Assembly (NCBI GenBank): GCA_013368315.1 | Contig: JAACJM010000162.1 | Location: forward strand, 1 to 64,000 | DNA length: 64,000 nt | From: Tetrapyrgos nigripes | Lineage: Eukaryota > Basidiomycota > Agaricomycetes > Agaricales > Campanellaceae | Reading direction: 5' to 3' | Shown: piece by piece, positions 31,599-43,685 of the stretch | Numbering within the stretch: the stretch's first letter is position 1 | How the letters are laid out: every line of letters begins with the position of its first letter | Notes under the pieces: model-generated | What the model was told of the DNA's origin: nothing | Seen by the model: the letters and a program-made list of their open reading frames with translations, nothing else | Databases searched by the model: none | Program-made: the position numbers and the translations under genes

Positions 31599-32629
31599 TC
31601 AGCTCCACCACGTCCTCAGAAACTGTTCCAAACCGACTGGTTTTACAATGTCCTTCAAACCAGCATACGTTTCGCTACGCTTGACTTCACCCCGAGCAAA
31701 GCTTATCATTACCTCAGCGACAACGTTGGTCAGTGAGGAAGGATTAGGACCCAGCCTCAATTGAAGCTCTTCTTCGGACAGATAGGTCACATCCAGCTTT
31801 TTGCCTGTCAATTGCACAAAAAAGTAAGCAAAACCCCAGTACCACAGCGAACAGAATTACCCAAAATCGCTTCCGCAAGAGCCCTAATCTCATTCATACT
31901 CCTCATATCACCTACCAAATCCATCTGCTCTGGCCAAACATCCAACTGTGTCGCATGCGCTATAAACTCTCCCATATCCTGAATCCTACTCATCCAAAAC
32001 AAAGCTTGTCCGTCTCCGGGAATCTCTGCAGTGCCATTTTCGAAATCAAAGATCACCTTATGTGCAAACATATGCCCATGCGCATCTTCTCCGCTAGATT
32101 TAGGATTGCCAGAAGCTAGGTAGTTCATTACCAGCCCAGTGACGAATTTCGTGTACTCGAAACTTGGAATGCCTGGGCCCGAGCGAGCGGCTTGAATCTC
32201 TCTGAGACGTTGGAGTATAGGACGCTTTTTCAGGTAGTACATCGTAACAGAATCGGCGGTTTCAGAGTCAATGGATAGTTCGCTTGGAGCAAAACGACGG
32301 ATGGTTGGGACGTTGAGAGCAGCTGTGAGGAGGTTTTGCTGCGCTATGTCAAATACGTCTGCATCGCCGTACAATGCTGAAATGACAGTGTCGATGTTAT
32401 GTTCTCGGAGAATGGACTCGATACCCGAGGTATCGTTATAGTCGACCGCGATGATAGGGGCACTGGATCCGGCAAAGGTGATCTTGGACTTTTCGGGTTT
32501 GATGGAGCGAGAAAGCACAATGATATGCAGGAAGGGAACGGTTGGACTGAGCGAGAGGAGAGACTCGACGATATGAAGACCTATGTGGCCAGTGCCTCCT
32601 GCAACCGCGATTCGTTGAGAAGGAGACAT
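31599..32629 (-). CDS. NmrA-like NAD(P)-binding reductase, copy 2
   Basis: Exons 32629-31861 and 31804-31599, joined across a 56-bp GTAATT...CAG intron in the same place as in copy 1, give 324 residues. GGTGHIG replaces GGTGRIG, keeping the Gly residues. Other blocks (IRRFAPSELSIDSET, NYLASGNPKSSGEDAHGHM, VGLEQFLRTWW) are shared. It lacks the short SGSGSGSG insert of copy 1. Both copies are open with conserved splicing, so both are likely functional. Substrate unknown. Confidence 0.85.
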
Positions 32630-32889
32630 GTTATGATAATTTGTGTGGAAGGGCAGTGGGCGTTACAGTTAAGAAAGGTCTTATATCATATATGAGACTG
32701 TCAGACGTCGTCAGATATATACATATTGCATGCCGTGCATACGTGTACATCGGGTAGCATTTAGCACCTGCATTCTGTTGACCACAGGGCCACAACATCT
32801 GATGACAATCTAAGAGAAAAAATTGTAAATAGATTTAATGCGGGGATCACTGACAGACGTACGGCTCAAAAATAGAACCTCCACTCCAG

Positions 32890-33475
32890 CCTCTAGAGTA
32901 TCAGTACGTCTGGCTCCACCAGTGTCGGCGCAACGAAAACTTTTGAGAGTCATCTGACGGACTGGCGAACTTTCGCCTGAAGGCACGCGTCTCAGCAGGT
33001 CTTCAAATAGATAGAGGAATGAGCCGAACCTCTCCCATATCAACTATGATCGTTCACAGCTTCAATATTTCGTATGAACGAAGTCATGCCACAGCCATCC
33101 TCCAACAAAATCCACGACACGCGTTTGCTTTGACGCCGCCAAGTCCACAAGTCCACAAGTAAAACTTGCTTGTCAGTGTAAGGCGCCGGGCCCGACACAG
33201 AAAGAGGTAACATCCCATTCCACTCTGAGAGCGGCAACTCCAATAAAAGAAGAGAAACTTTCATGCAAATCGAGGAATTGGCGTCTTGTCCGAGTCTTTT
33301 ACGGCGAAGAAAGCCTCCACATGGATTTACCGGATTCCGAGTTGCAACAGCATCCTTCCTAACGCAAAACTAGAGTACGCCTTCATCGACTTTCTGCGGG
33401 AGCGAAAATTGGCAATCTTGGAGGGCAAGGAACAAAGCCAAGTAAGCAATGCGGCAGCGGTGACGTCCGTGTGGT
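32890..33475 (-). pseudogene. Third, badly decayed kinase fragment
   Basis: On the minus strand around 33415-33360 the words KVDEGVL and FCVRK match KDDEGVLLQFCVRK of copy B. At 33205-33160, APYTDKQVLLVDL matches APYSNKTVLLVDS. Frames are broken throughout. It sits upstream of NmrA copy 2, as fragment A does for copy 1, suggesting the ancestral duplicated block was NmrA plus kinase fragment. Confidence 0.6.
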
Positions 33476-33479
33476 GAAG

Positions 33480-34002
33480 GAAAGGTCGGGGTTACATAAC
33501 TATCAACTTTTTCCCTTTCTCCCGCGGGCCGCCATGATGTTCATACAGGCTCTTATCTAGCTCTGGGTCCCTTCTGGCAGACCCACCTTCTTGGAAGAGA
33601 ACTATCAGGACGATATGTACTAATTGTTCTCAAATTAAAGGTATTAATTTGATTGCCTCTAGAATGCCGACACTCACAATAATTTTGCGTTGGCGTTGGT
33701 GCAGGTCCACTAGTACTCATTTAGCAGCCTCATTCAGGCCCTCTTCTCCAGTATGCAAGAGTCGAGATAAGATGCTTTGGACCTGGGCCTTGTCAGCTGG
33801 CTTCCCGATGCTGGTCGACCGCGTCAATCTCCCGCCCAATGCTATATTATGTCTGCCAAGGTGCAGATCATCCTTCTAGACGTAGTCAACAATTTCGGCC
33901 ACTGAGCCCGCGCGTGTGCACTGGCTCGCCTTCTCTCAGAGCTCTGAGGCTTTTTAAAGCGCAAATGCGAGTCGCCAGTACGCCATTGACTTTCAATCAG
34001 AT
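33480..34002. other. Intergenic, nothing recognised
   Basis: No coding frame with family features was found between the decayed kinase fragment and the NmrA pseudogene. Confidence 0.4.
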
Positions 34003-34913
34003 ATGTCTACTACCACCACTTCCTACACCAACACCTCCTTTGCTACCATGCTGCTCTAGTCGACGTCTTCACCGAGCACTCCACGGACGTGGTGGTGTCC
34101 ACTCTGTCGAATGCTGCACTTTCCGATGCTCAGAAGAAGGCTGGTCTAGCAGCGAAAGATGCTGGAGTAAAGCTTTTCGTTCCTTCCGAGTATGGAATCG
34201 TTACAATTGGCTTAGCTGGATTGGGAGAAGGTAACGCCTTAGCCCAAAAAGATAGGTTCGCAGGCATGTTGCTCTGCTCTGATCCCAATGTTACTCGGCG
34301 ACTGACTGCTTGTACACAATAGAATTCTTGAAATCTATCGATTTACGTTGCCTGCTTGCCTCCAATCTTCGGGATGACTTATTGACACATTTCACAGCCT
34401 GGCATGTTGTATCGGTTCACTCCTTGGATAGTTGGCTATGACTCGAACCAAAAAGTCAACATCGTTGGCAAAGGCGAAACTCCCATCAGCTTTACGGCCG
34501 AGGAAGACGTTGGCGGCAAGTCTTCCTTGATCTTTTCCTGGTTGAGTTTCGTAGTGTGAGATTCTGACGCCCCACGTTTTCTTTCTTCAGGATTCCTGGC
34601 ACACGCATTGATTACGCACCCTCTATCCGTTCTATCCGACGCTCACTTCCGTCTTGAAGGCGATCGTTTGACGTTTCGTCAAGTCGCTGAACGTCTCGAT
34701 AAACTTTCTGTCTTCGCAGAAGCTATACCTGGTTCGCAGTCGGAGTTGCGTACCTTGATTGCGTCCCAGTGTGAGACGGGAGCAGGAAGCACTGGCTGGG
34801 ACCATGGCAAACAGAAGGAGAACCCACAGGGTAGTGAAGATGGTGCTGGAAGTGCGAATAAACTCTGGGAAGGACATGTTTGGAAAAGGCTCGAGGATGT
34901 CGTATCGTTGTAA
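34003..34913 (+). pseudogene. Truncated NmrA-family gene of a second subfamily
   Basis: An ATG with a Ser/Thr-rich start (MSTTTTSYTNTSFA) is followed within a few codons by a stop. Coding resumes about 15 bp later at DVFTEHSTDVVVSTLS, so the Rossmann beta1-alpha1 part with the Gly motif is missing, consistent with an internal deletion. Then come LFVPSEYG and KDRFAG, a damaged stretch around 34280-34395, GKGETPISFTAEEDVGG, and, after an intron with a GC donor (GCAAGT ... TTCAG, about 34516-34591), FLAHALITHPLSVLS through to ETGAGSTGWD and KLWEGHVWKRLEDV. The C-terminal half is well preserved. It differs clearly from the copies at 24 and 32 kb. Confidence 0.7.
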
Positions 34914-35187
34914 ATTTGTCCAGGTGTGATGAGTAAAGGTAGTATTAGCCTAACCAGATTATTCTGTCCAATCATTGGTGTTGTTAACTAGAGAAAGTTC
35001 TAGACGTGCGAGAATCTACAGCAACTCGCGAAGAAAGCTGAGGTTATTGTTCACGTGACGTGCGATGTGGGACTGGGGTGGAACTGGATATATAGTTGAC
35101 ATTGACCTCTGCCCGCCTAGTATTTGAAAAGTAATTAGGACAGGTACGAGAGGAAAGAATGACACGTACCATCCATCAACTATTTAC

Positions 35188-37463
35188 TTAGCTCCAGCAC
35201 TCCTCAATCAACCTTCCCGTCCTCTCTAAATTCTGCACATATTCCTTCGCTTCTTCCTCATCCCGTCCACCATACTGTCGTATCGCATGTCTAATGGCCT
35301 CCTTCACGCTAGCAGGCATCTTATTGGACGATCTGCAACCCAGTCAAATACATCGATGAGGCCATGAGTAACTACGAAATCAGACGATAGAAAAAAACAG
35401 TTCAAAAACTCACCCAGAAATTACGATCCAAGCACCCATCTCGTCAAGTAGCTTCCATATTCGCTCAGCGTCTTCCTTGATGAGATCCTGCACGTAAAAT
35501 TTCGGAACACCTTCAGGACCGTCTCGGGAGAATGCAACTCTGTATACGAGCTGATTTTGTGTAGCGTAACCTTCCCAATCATCTCTGTAGTGCTGATCTT
35601 TGAGTTTGGACCGACAGCCAAAGTAGAGGGTATTTTCTGTTGCCTAGTGTTAGAGTCGCGGATTCTAAAAAGTAAGCTACAAGACTTGTCTCACGGTGAG
35701 CTTCGTCATGTATGCGTTCCTGGATGATGGCTCTCATTGGTGCTATACCAGTCCCAGGACCTATGCAGATGATAGGAGTCTGGCTGTTTATAGGGAGACG
35801 AATGAATCCTTTGATGATGCCTATTTTCAAAGAGTCGCCTAAGAAGGTAGTTTAACAAGAGTATCATAAGAGAAAAGGATGCATAATACCAGGTCTCAAC
35901 CTCGAGAGATATCGAGAACACACTCCTCTTCGAGCGGCTTTAATCCATTTAGTTTTGTACTGCACCATTGCAGCGCATAGATGTAGCTGTTGCGGGTGAT
36001 CCTGGAAGGAAGAACGATTTAGTTGGGAGGAAGATGCAATTAGACAGAAAGTGAAACACCTTGATTGAGCTAGCGATTGAAAACTGCCGAGGACGTAGGA
36101 AAGGGAATACGTCAAAAATGTAGTCTTTTGGTATCTTGACGTTACGAAAATCGGAAAGGACTTCTATGATAGTGCGTCTCGGACGAAAACAGTATTCGTA
36201 AAGATCATCCTGTAGAAACGTCAATGACAGCAGACAATGTAATGGATTATCTTGACTAACAGCTCCTTCTTGAGATTCAGCCAAAAACTCATTCAACCTC
36301 TCTATCTCTATGGCTTCAGATGTGAAGTTGCGAAGATGACTGAAAAAGATACGGCGAGGTACCGCATTGAAGTCTAGATAGCGAGTAAATATTATCCGTA
36401 GGGTGGAGATATTGGGTAGATGGTCTGGTAATGATTGATCTGGAGGAACATTAGAAGGAATCAAACAAGTAGAAAAGAAACATACCTTCGCATAGTCTTT
36501 CTATTTCATATGGCTCATCAGCGATATTACCCCAGCCCATTGAAGAAAGAAACTCTTCGACATCATCAGGATGTGTTTGTGGATGTATAACGGCAATGTC
36601 TCCTGGAGAGAAGCTGTCCTTGAGTCAATTCATGGCTGAAGGAGAAACAATGGCGATACGTACTGTATATCGTCCTCGAAATCGAATTCGAGATGCCTGA
36701 CATCTTGGTACCAATCTGGTGCTGTTATGCGTTGATTGGCCTTTACTCGGGCATTGTGATAGAGTGGGTCCGTATCGAGAGGATCCTCAAAGATCGCTGA
36801 TAGAGTAGTCGGCTTTAATCTAACCCTTGACGGAAAGGCGTGATTGGCTGGAATAACCTGGACGCCTTCAGGTAAAGGCATCAGCTCGCACAGTGTGTCC
36901 ATGAGACCAACTATCCACGGTTCTAACGCCCCATCTAGTCTGCAAAGATCTGTCAAAGAAGCTGATTGGAGTAGTATGGAAACATACCCCAGAGGATGTT
37001 GATCGTCTCCTTCGCCGGTCTCGTAAAATTTCGTAGCTCCCAGACTCTCCAGCCTCCTCATCAACTTTCTGGCCGGCCAGCAAAACTTTTCATACGACGA
37101 GTCTCCCAGACCGAATACCGCGAAATAGAGTTCATCGAATAGATCTGCTGGCAAATCTGAACGCAGCAGCATGTTCCAGAGCATAGTCATTGATCTAGGT
37201 TCTATCCCCGAGCCTGTCGTAGACACGACGAAAACAACCAAAGATTCTGATATCAGGTCCGTCTACACAAATGTTAGTTTTACAAACTGAGAAAATTGCA
37301 GAAAACATACCGTAGGATACTCATCCATGCTCAGTACACGAGGTCTAAGATGTATTCTTCGACATTGTCGAGCAAGTCTGTCTGCGACATCTTGAGCATT
37401 TCCGGTCTCTGTGGCGTACAGGATAAGGATGGTTCTCTCTGGGTCAGGGTCGTCATCCAACAT
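35188..37463 (-). CDS. TAH18: NADPH-dependent diflavin oxidoreductase
   Basis: Ten exons: 37463-37311, 37262-36988, 36939-36664, 36613-36486, 36439-36261, 36209-36060, 36001-35890, 35838-35695, 35636-35414 and 35332-35188. They join with matching phases to 1785 nt, 594 residues, the size of human NDOR1 (597). Domains in order: flavodoxin-like FMN domain (ILYATETGNAQDVADRLA; VVFVVSTTGSG; FGLGDSSYEKFCWPARKL); connecting/FAD domain (PRQFSIASS, RRGVCSRYL); NADPH domain (IICIGPGTGIAPMRAI, TLYFGCRSK) and C-terminal RLIEECWS. The enzyme moves electrons from NADPH through FAD and FMN to Dre2 for cytosolic Fe-S cluster assembly. Introns are 45-81 bp. All key cofactor blocks are present, so it is expected to be active. 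Confidence 0.92.
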
Positions 37464-38158
37464 ATCAGATAAGATTGCCCTAGACTCAAGCCAGTACGTG
37501 ATGAAGTTTTACCAGCGACTGGTTCGAGTCTAAGACTGCTCGGCATCACACGACGGCGCGAATCTCGACCACAATGTCGACTCTAGTCTCTACAGATGAA
37601 AGCCATGAAGGAAAGGATACGAAATCCCATTCTTCAGCAGGGTTAGTCTCGGGCTCACCGGTTCAACGCTCAATCTTATGGACACCTCGTCTATAACTCC
37701 CGATATACTTTGGAACACGATCTGAAGAGATGGAAGAAGGTCATTGTGACCGTCTCGATAATTCCTTACCTGGGTAGGCCTTTGTCCTTTTCAGTAGTTC
37801 TCGGTCTTCATCAGGTGTGCATTCATTCACTGCTCTTTCTTCTTCTACCATCCAGGGTGCTCTACGTGGTTACCATTAGTCTGGTTTGGATCGGACAAGT
37901 TTGGAGACTAAATCAAATTGTTCATAGACTTCTTCTCGCTACTATCAGCACCTGCGTGTATCAAGATACTTAGGCCTGCCAACCAAGCGCTTGACGGCGG
38001 ACGCTGAAGAAAGCGCGCTCCTTTGACTATCGTCACGTCCGCATTGCGTGCAAGATTTCTTGTGAGAGACCATTGATTTCTACTGCGTTGCATTCAATTC
38101 ACTCAAATAGCTCTTGAAAAGCATGGCCGAACTGTTTATTGACTGGAAAGGCCATCTG
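37464..38158. other. Mostly unassigned; possible exon on + strand
   Basis: About 37560-37765 on the + strand has a coding-like frame (VYNSRYTLEHDLKRWKKVIV) ending at a GTAGGC donor-like site, but no gene could be built from it. A stretch near 37497-37550 resembles 48320-48375 (both contain GCGACTGGTTCGAGT), so the area may be part of the same duplications that spread the RING fragments. Confidence 0.35.
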
Positions 38159-38994
38159 TTTGTATTGAAGACTATAACGCATGCTGCAATATCTGTCTCG
38201 AAGATTTCGATGAACCAGCACTGGCACCAGAGTTTCAAGTTGATATGGGCGGGGATGACAAGCCAGAAGATGACAGGACTCCTAAACCATTGAGAAAGTT
38301 GATATGTGGGCATGTTTTGCATGTTAGTCTACACCTTTACTTTCACATTACAGTCAACTCTCTCTTAAGGCACACCCCTCAGTCACGGCCAAAAGGTATG
38401 CCTTAAGAGAGAGTTGATTGTACATTGCTCTCAGCTGTCCGTCATGATTGACCATATGATACTTTCAGGAAGAGTGCTTACCCATGTTCCAAAACGACGA
38501 TTATGACAAAACGTTCGAATGCCCTGCATGCCACACACAAGTCTGGACCTCCCTGCATGACCCAAAGCAATTTTCGCTTCTCTCGGATGAGTTTCCTTGC
38601 GACGCCAATTACTATGACACTCTTCCACCATGGAAGAGGATACACCAGCAACTATCGGACTGGGCTATCTTGTTGTCTATCAGCCAACTTGACGCTGACC
38701 TTGATAGTACTACTCGTAGGCACGGGGTCAGCAATAGAGCTTTGCGTATTTGGACTAGTCAGACCTACGGGAGATATATTCATTCCAAGATGACAGATAG
38801 CCCCGAGGGAGTGGTGGATTGCTTATTTGTGGAATGGAGAATGGCATGGATGATCAACACTTCCGACCATAGCGACGCGGGTAGCATGTTGAGAATGCTT
38901 TCGGATGCCCTCGGTCTGAAGGGTGCGCCTCGTTTATTGGCGGTGTTGGGCAAGCACTTTGCAGATCAGCGCCATTGGGTGGTGCACAAGTTCA
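38159..38994 (+). pseudogene. RING-H2 gene fragment, copy 1
   Basis: On the + strand, part of the RING exon is readable (CLEDFDEPALAPEFQ ... LRKLICGHVLH). Then comes an intron enlarged by a 70-bp insertion, then EECLPMFQNDDYDKTFECPACHTQVW and on to VVHKF near 38994. Beyond that the similarity to the 43.7-45.5 kb gene stops abruptly. The 5' exon and last 130 codons are missing. It is in the opposite orientation to the other two family members. Confidence 0.8.
38349..38422. mobile_element. 70-bp foldback MITE with TA duplication
   Basis: Positions 38351-38420 form a near-perfect hairpin: 22-bp arms starting CAGTCAACTCTC, inverted as GAGAGTTGATTG, with one mismatch. TA flanks both ends. The paralogous intron at 44.7 kb reads TTACATTGC with no insert, giving the exact empty site. 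CAGT-like ends and a TA target suggest mobilisation by a Tc1/mariner transposase. Confidence 0.85.
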
Positions 38995-40339
38995 GAACTG
39001 TAATCGTATCATACTGGTCCCAAATTCTACTTTACATTACTGCCGTTACCGCCGATTAAATTGTGTTTTAAAAGGGGTTTTTACAAAAATCTAATCATCG
39101 CCGTGAGTTACATCTTGAATTTCCATCCCCTCTCTCTTATACCCATCGCGCAGGACCCCAGGGCTGTCCATGCTTTTCCCTTGTCATCCGCCATGGATAG
39201 ACTCTTCGCGCAGGACCCCAGGGCTGTCCATTGCTTATACCTATTTGCCGCCGTCTCCCGATTTCTCCCATTCGTTTTTTAATTACCTTAATATATCGGC
39301 ATTTATTCCTACGGTACTTTAGATCAGTTCCCTTTTCTACTCCTTTCTGTAGGTTGTACTTAGACCCGAGAGTCTCGCCCCCACCTTCTCCTTACTTTCA
39401 TTTCTCCTCACGAGTCTATAAGTGTTCAACAGTAGTTTTTGCGTCACCCGCCCTCCACTCCCATATTTGCATGTACATACTATGTCTAGCGCTGCTGAGC
39501 CTCATCTCGTCGAAATATACCCAGGGGAGTCGCTGTTTCAGGGCTCCCCGTGATCCGCCTATCATTCACTGTTCGAAATTCTTCTTAGACGACGCTGCAA
39601 GATGATTAGTTGTAAATCAAATGGATCGGTCGAACCGATTTTCCGCATCGGGTGACTCGAGTCTCGAGTTGGACTCTAACTCGATTATCGGCAACACTAT
39701 TTGTTGCTCGACAAAAGCTTGATGGAGAATTTGTGCTTGGTGCCGAGTCTGCCGCATTGACAGAAAAGGATATAATTTCCCCGAGATACGAGTAACCTAT
39801 TCCACTGAGAACAATCTGGGAACAATCTACGATAGAGATGTACATACCAGCCTTTATGCATTTATGAATCGGCCCTTGAAACTATACCGCAAGCTATACT
39901 TGTCGCTCCTGAGCAACACCTCCGCGGCTACTAAGTCGGTGCTATTTCCGCATAACCGCCAATACGTCAATTTGTAGTAAAATTTGTTTGGCTTGATCTT
40001 AACCTTCCAAGTCGAAACCCCCTGGTCCCCTGGTCGCAAAGAAGTCGCTTTTCAATCACGCATTGACAGTACTAGGTCTCCAATTACCTGCAGGCCCATA
40101 GACTTTTTCTGGCGATGCTTCGCCTCTAGGTGCGAACGGAAGTCCTCTGAAGACTGACGCATACGGCGTCCGACCTCAATACATGACCAATATGATCGAT
40201 CTCTTGACCGTTCTCGATGGTTTTATGACCTACTGGCTCAGATCGGTTATACACTCAATATAAGTAAGTCATGTTAATCATCAGCAGGCCATACCCAGCT
40301 CCTCGCTCGTTTGTTCTCATTTGTGCTGGGCCTAAGACC
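38995..40339. other. No supported gene; contains a 60-bp-spaced repeat
   Basis: Apart from the direct repeat listed separately, no coding frame with family features is seen. The last few hundred bases should hold the promoter of the DUF6534 gene. Confidence 0.4.
39146..39231. repeat. 26-bp direct repeat, period 60 bp
   Basis: TCGCGCAGGACCCCAGGGCT and the six following bases occur at 39146-39171 and again, without change, at 39206-39231. Confidence 0.85.
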
Positions 40340-41998
40340 ATGGATTCTTCATACGGTATGACACTTGTCGCTCGAGCAGGGGCATCTGTTGCAATCCCGC
40401 CACCTACGGCTGACCAGATTGCCCTTGCTAAGGTCGTAGAATCTATGTAAGTCTGATCTTACACGAGTTCCTTATCGGCAAAAATTACTCACTGCTATTC
40501 ATGCTTCCCAGCTACGGACCATCTCTCATCGGAATTCTCTTCGCGATGATCCTTTACGGTGTTTCACTCACTCAAGTCAGTCCAATCTGTCCCAGTACAG
40601 AATGAACAGATGAAGTTAACGGTTTTGGACAGATGTACTTCTACTTCAAATTGTACAAGGATGACAAGTGGTGGACGAAGTACGTTGTACGTCACTTGCA
40701 AGCTGTTCACCACACTACGTGCCTCCAACTTACACTTGTCTTCTGAAGCTACTCGCTCTGCTCGTATTCGACACCGCTATAGTCGCATTGGACTTTGAAT
40801 TCTTATACAAGTGTCTCGTTTCTCAATTTGGTGCGTTTCCCTCGTAGCTGTGCAGGAAGTGTCTCATTGAACTGAGGTTCTTTGTTGTTCAGGTTTCCCT
40901 GAGAGCGCTGCGAAAGCTGGATGGGGTAAGTGCGCTACTACAATTTTGGGATAAAGCACTGAGAAATTAATTGGATGATTGTACCAGCCTTTGGAATCAG
41001 TGAGTATCAGCCTGCTACATTCCTCAGAGTTATTGAATGACTGGGTATAATTCATGAATTGTAGATCGAGGTTTAACTGGTTGCGTCGGAACTATCGTGC
41101 AAATATTTTTCGCGTGGCGTGTCCAAAAGCTCACAGGGTACACTGCGGCGACTGCTCTAATTTCCTTGCTGTCATTCGTCGGTCTTGGTGCGTGCTAGAC
41201 GAGCTCAAGCTTTATTTATCGTTGATATTCTTTTACTCAATATGCAGGTGGTTCCATCGCCTTGTCCGTCATTCTTGCGCAAGTCACCTTCGCCGATTTC
41301 GATGCATTCAAGACCTGTGCAATCGTCTGGCTCATCGCCACCGCTACGGCTGACATTACTATCACCGTTATCTTGATTTTTTACTTGGTAAGTACTGGTT
41401 CAACTTTTTATAACCAGCATGCTGACATAAAGCCCTCAGAGGAGCCGGAAGTCAGGTATCAACCAAAGCAACCAAGTGATTGACCGTATCATTCGAAGTG
41501 AGTCTTCCGAAACTTTTCTCCGCGTGGTAAATCATCCTGATACCCGAGTTCCCTAGTGACGATGGAAACCGGCTCTTTGACTACAATTTTCGCCATTATG
41601 GATCTTGTTTGCTATCTCACCATGGGTAACGTCAGTACAACCGGTACCGACTCCAGTCATGTTTTCTGACCATCATTTACAGGTTAACGGCGCCCACATC
41701 ACTTTTCAAGTCAGTGCGTGTGTTTTCCTCTCTTCCTCTATCTCTACGCGCCTCTTGACCAAGTTTGACGACAGTTCTTTCCAAATTATATATCAATTCA
41801 CTGCTCACTACACTCAATTCTCGTCAGAGGACTGACTTGTCAAGTAACCCTGGCGCGACCGAGAGTCCGGATGGATATCCCCTCTCGAACAGATTTGAGC
41901 AGACTCAAGTCTTCGTCACGGTCAACCACGAAATTGATAACGACATCAAGTCCAGCTACGATAATCAGGACAGCAAGGGGAATTCTGTCGGAGTATAA
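40340..41998 (+). CDS. DUF6534-type multi-pass membrane protein
   Basis: Twelve exons (40340-40446, 40512-40575, 40633-40686, 40749-40830, 40893-40925, 40988-40999, 41065-41187, 41248-41387, 41440-41497, 41557-41630, 41683-41713, 41775-41998) join in phase to 1002 nt, 333 residues. Hydrophobic segments include LIGILFAMILYGVSL, LLALLVFDTAIVAL, CVGTIVQIFFAW, ALISLLSFVGLGGSIALSVI, CAIVWLIATATADITITVIL and LTTIFAIMDLVCYLTM, six or seven passes. The end of the fold, LSKLYINSLLTTLNSR, is the hallmark of the DUF6534 family, which is greatly expanded in Agaricomycetes and has no known function. Exon 6 is only 12 bp. The tail is hydrophilic. Confidence 0.85.
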
Positions 41999-42130
41999 CG
42001 AACGTACACCGTGAATAGGGGTTGACGCGTTGACGCGTTACGGTTACTTACGATTATTTCCTTTCTTTTTTTTCTTTTCTCATTCATGGTCCACGTGTAG
42101 ACTACTATATATACCTTTATAATACCTTAG

Positions 42131-42164
42131 GACACCTCTGTCTTTGCTATTACGAGACAGAGGT
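42131..42164. repeat. Hairpin, 11-bp arms
   Basis: CACCTCTGTCT and AGACAGAGGTG flank an 11-base loop about 130 bp after the DUF6534 stop codon. It could fold in the 3' UTR; function unknown. Confidence 0.5.
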
Positions 42165-43642
42165 GAGCCACTGACATATTAGTCTTATAGTAATCTCGCA
42201 GCGCGGGCAGTGCTGCAAAGTTATTACATAATCAACGCCGGCAATGCAAAGGCCAGCGCATTTCTGCACCAAATTACTCCAACTTTTCTTAGATATATGT
42301 AGTTAGAGCAGGGTAAAATGAGTCAAAAATTTTGGCTTGAGATGTAGACTAGAAGTACTACTCAGGGAGGGGAGAAAAGCGCAACCAAAAGATTGAATCG
42401 GGAGTGGCTGTGTTGACACGGAAATGGACTTCGGGCATTTTTGCGAGTTCTGCTTCGTTTCCGCTCGTAATTTTTGGCATGTAGACTCAGAAATGTTTAC
42501 ACTAAAGATTTATCAAATAATATATATTCTTTGAGTGGAAGTAGGAGCGAAAATGAAAGGAAATTGCTCGTGAGAGGATCTGGTGACTTTTCAGCGCTGC
42601 CCGCGCCTATAGGTTTGCACCAGACTACTGATATACCTAGATTTATCGTATTTCTATCTGGGGTTGAATTTCAACAAATTCTACAAGTTCTGTGTGATTT
42701 ACGCAGGCCGAGCAGAGTCACATTACTCAGTTGAGTGGATGAGAGTCCCTTACTTAGTTGAGCCGGAGAAACCTCTCATCCGCTGGTTTGGTTCACGTAA
42801 TATTTTCCTGGAATACCCATATGGTACTCGAAAAAGTAGTGGTATTATCTGTGTTGATCTTCAGCAAGAGGAATAGTTGACCAGTAGCTGGTAACCTCAT
42901 AGACAGAGTTCAACTGGAACACGAGGGGTGCTGTCACTGAACCACGTCTATGTTCCATTGAGAATGAATGAGATACACGAAGACAGAACTAGTGCCAACA
43001 CGTACAACAAGTTTCACATTGGACGAAGGGACCTGAGGAGCCACATTTCCATGACCAGTGGTCTCTGTTTTGTGAATGAGCCACAGCAGAACCTGTGGAC
43101 AGGGTTTCACGCACTGGAACCATAACCTTGGGCAGTACCAATGGCAGGCACAGAATGAACGGCAGAGAGCCCGATGAGTGCGTACTTGACGACAGTACTA
43201 GTAGTGCTGGACATGTTGGACCTGATATCCTGGGTTGACCAGATTGACTAACAGACCTTTTATTGCTCATCGTCAGAATGAAGCTTGGAAATGCGGAGAA
43301 ACATGGACGCGTATCAGCAGTGCCCACCACAATCTTGAGCTTTTTTTATCCTTAAGCTTTTTTGCTCCAGAGGTCATCTCTTATAATTCACTCCGACGAA
43401 CGAAAGTGGCAGATCATGAATGTGGGTGTTGGTACTTGCCCGTTATTGCGTTGCTCAGGAGATACATGACGTGCTGACCGTCAGATATACTGGTTTAGAA
43501 TCAATCTGAAGCTCTGAAGAGTCACTGGACTGAGGGACCCTTAGTTAACTTACCCAGAACTTGTAGATTCAGAGCTACACACACACTCATTAGCCGATTT
43601 CCTGCTTCTGCAAACAACATAGACACAAACGTGTTCTGTCAA

Positions 43643-43685
43643 GGGTTGGGGTTGGAAATGGGAATGGGATTGGGATTGGGATAGG
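43643..43685 (+). repeat. G-rich tract, GGGATT-like repeats
   Basis: Seven runs of three or four G occur in about 43 bases (GGGTTGGGGTTGG ... GGGATTGGGATTGGGATAGG). The spacing would allow a G-quadruplex. It is too short and irregular to be a telomere remnant with confidence. Confidence 0.5.
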
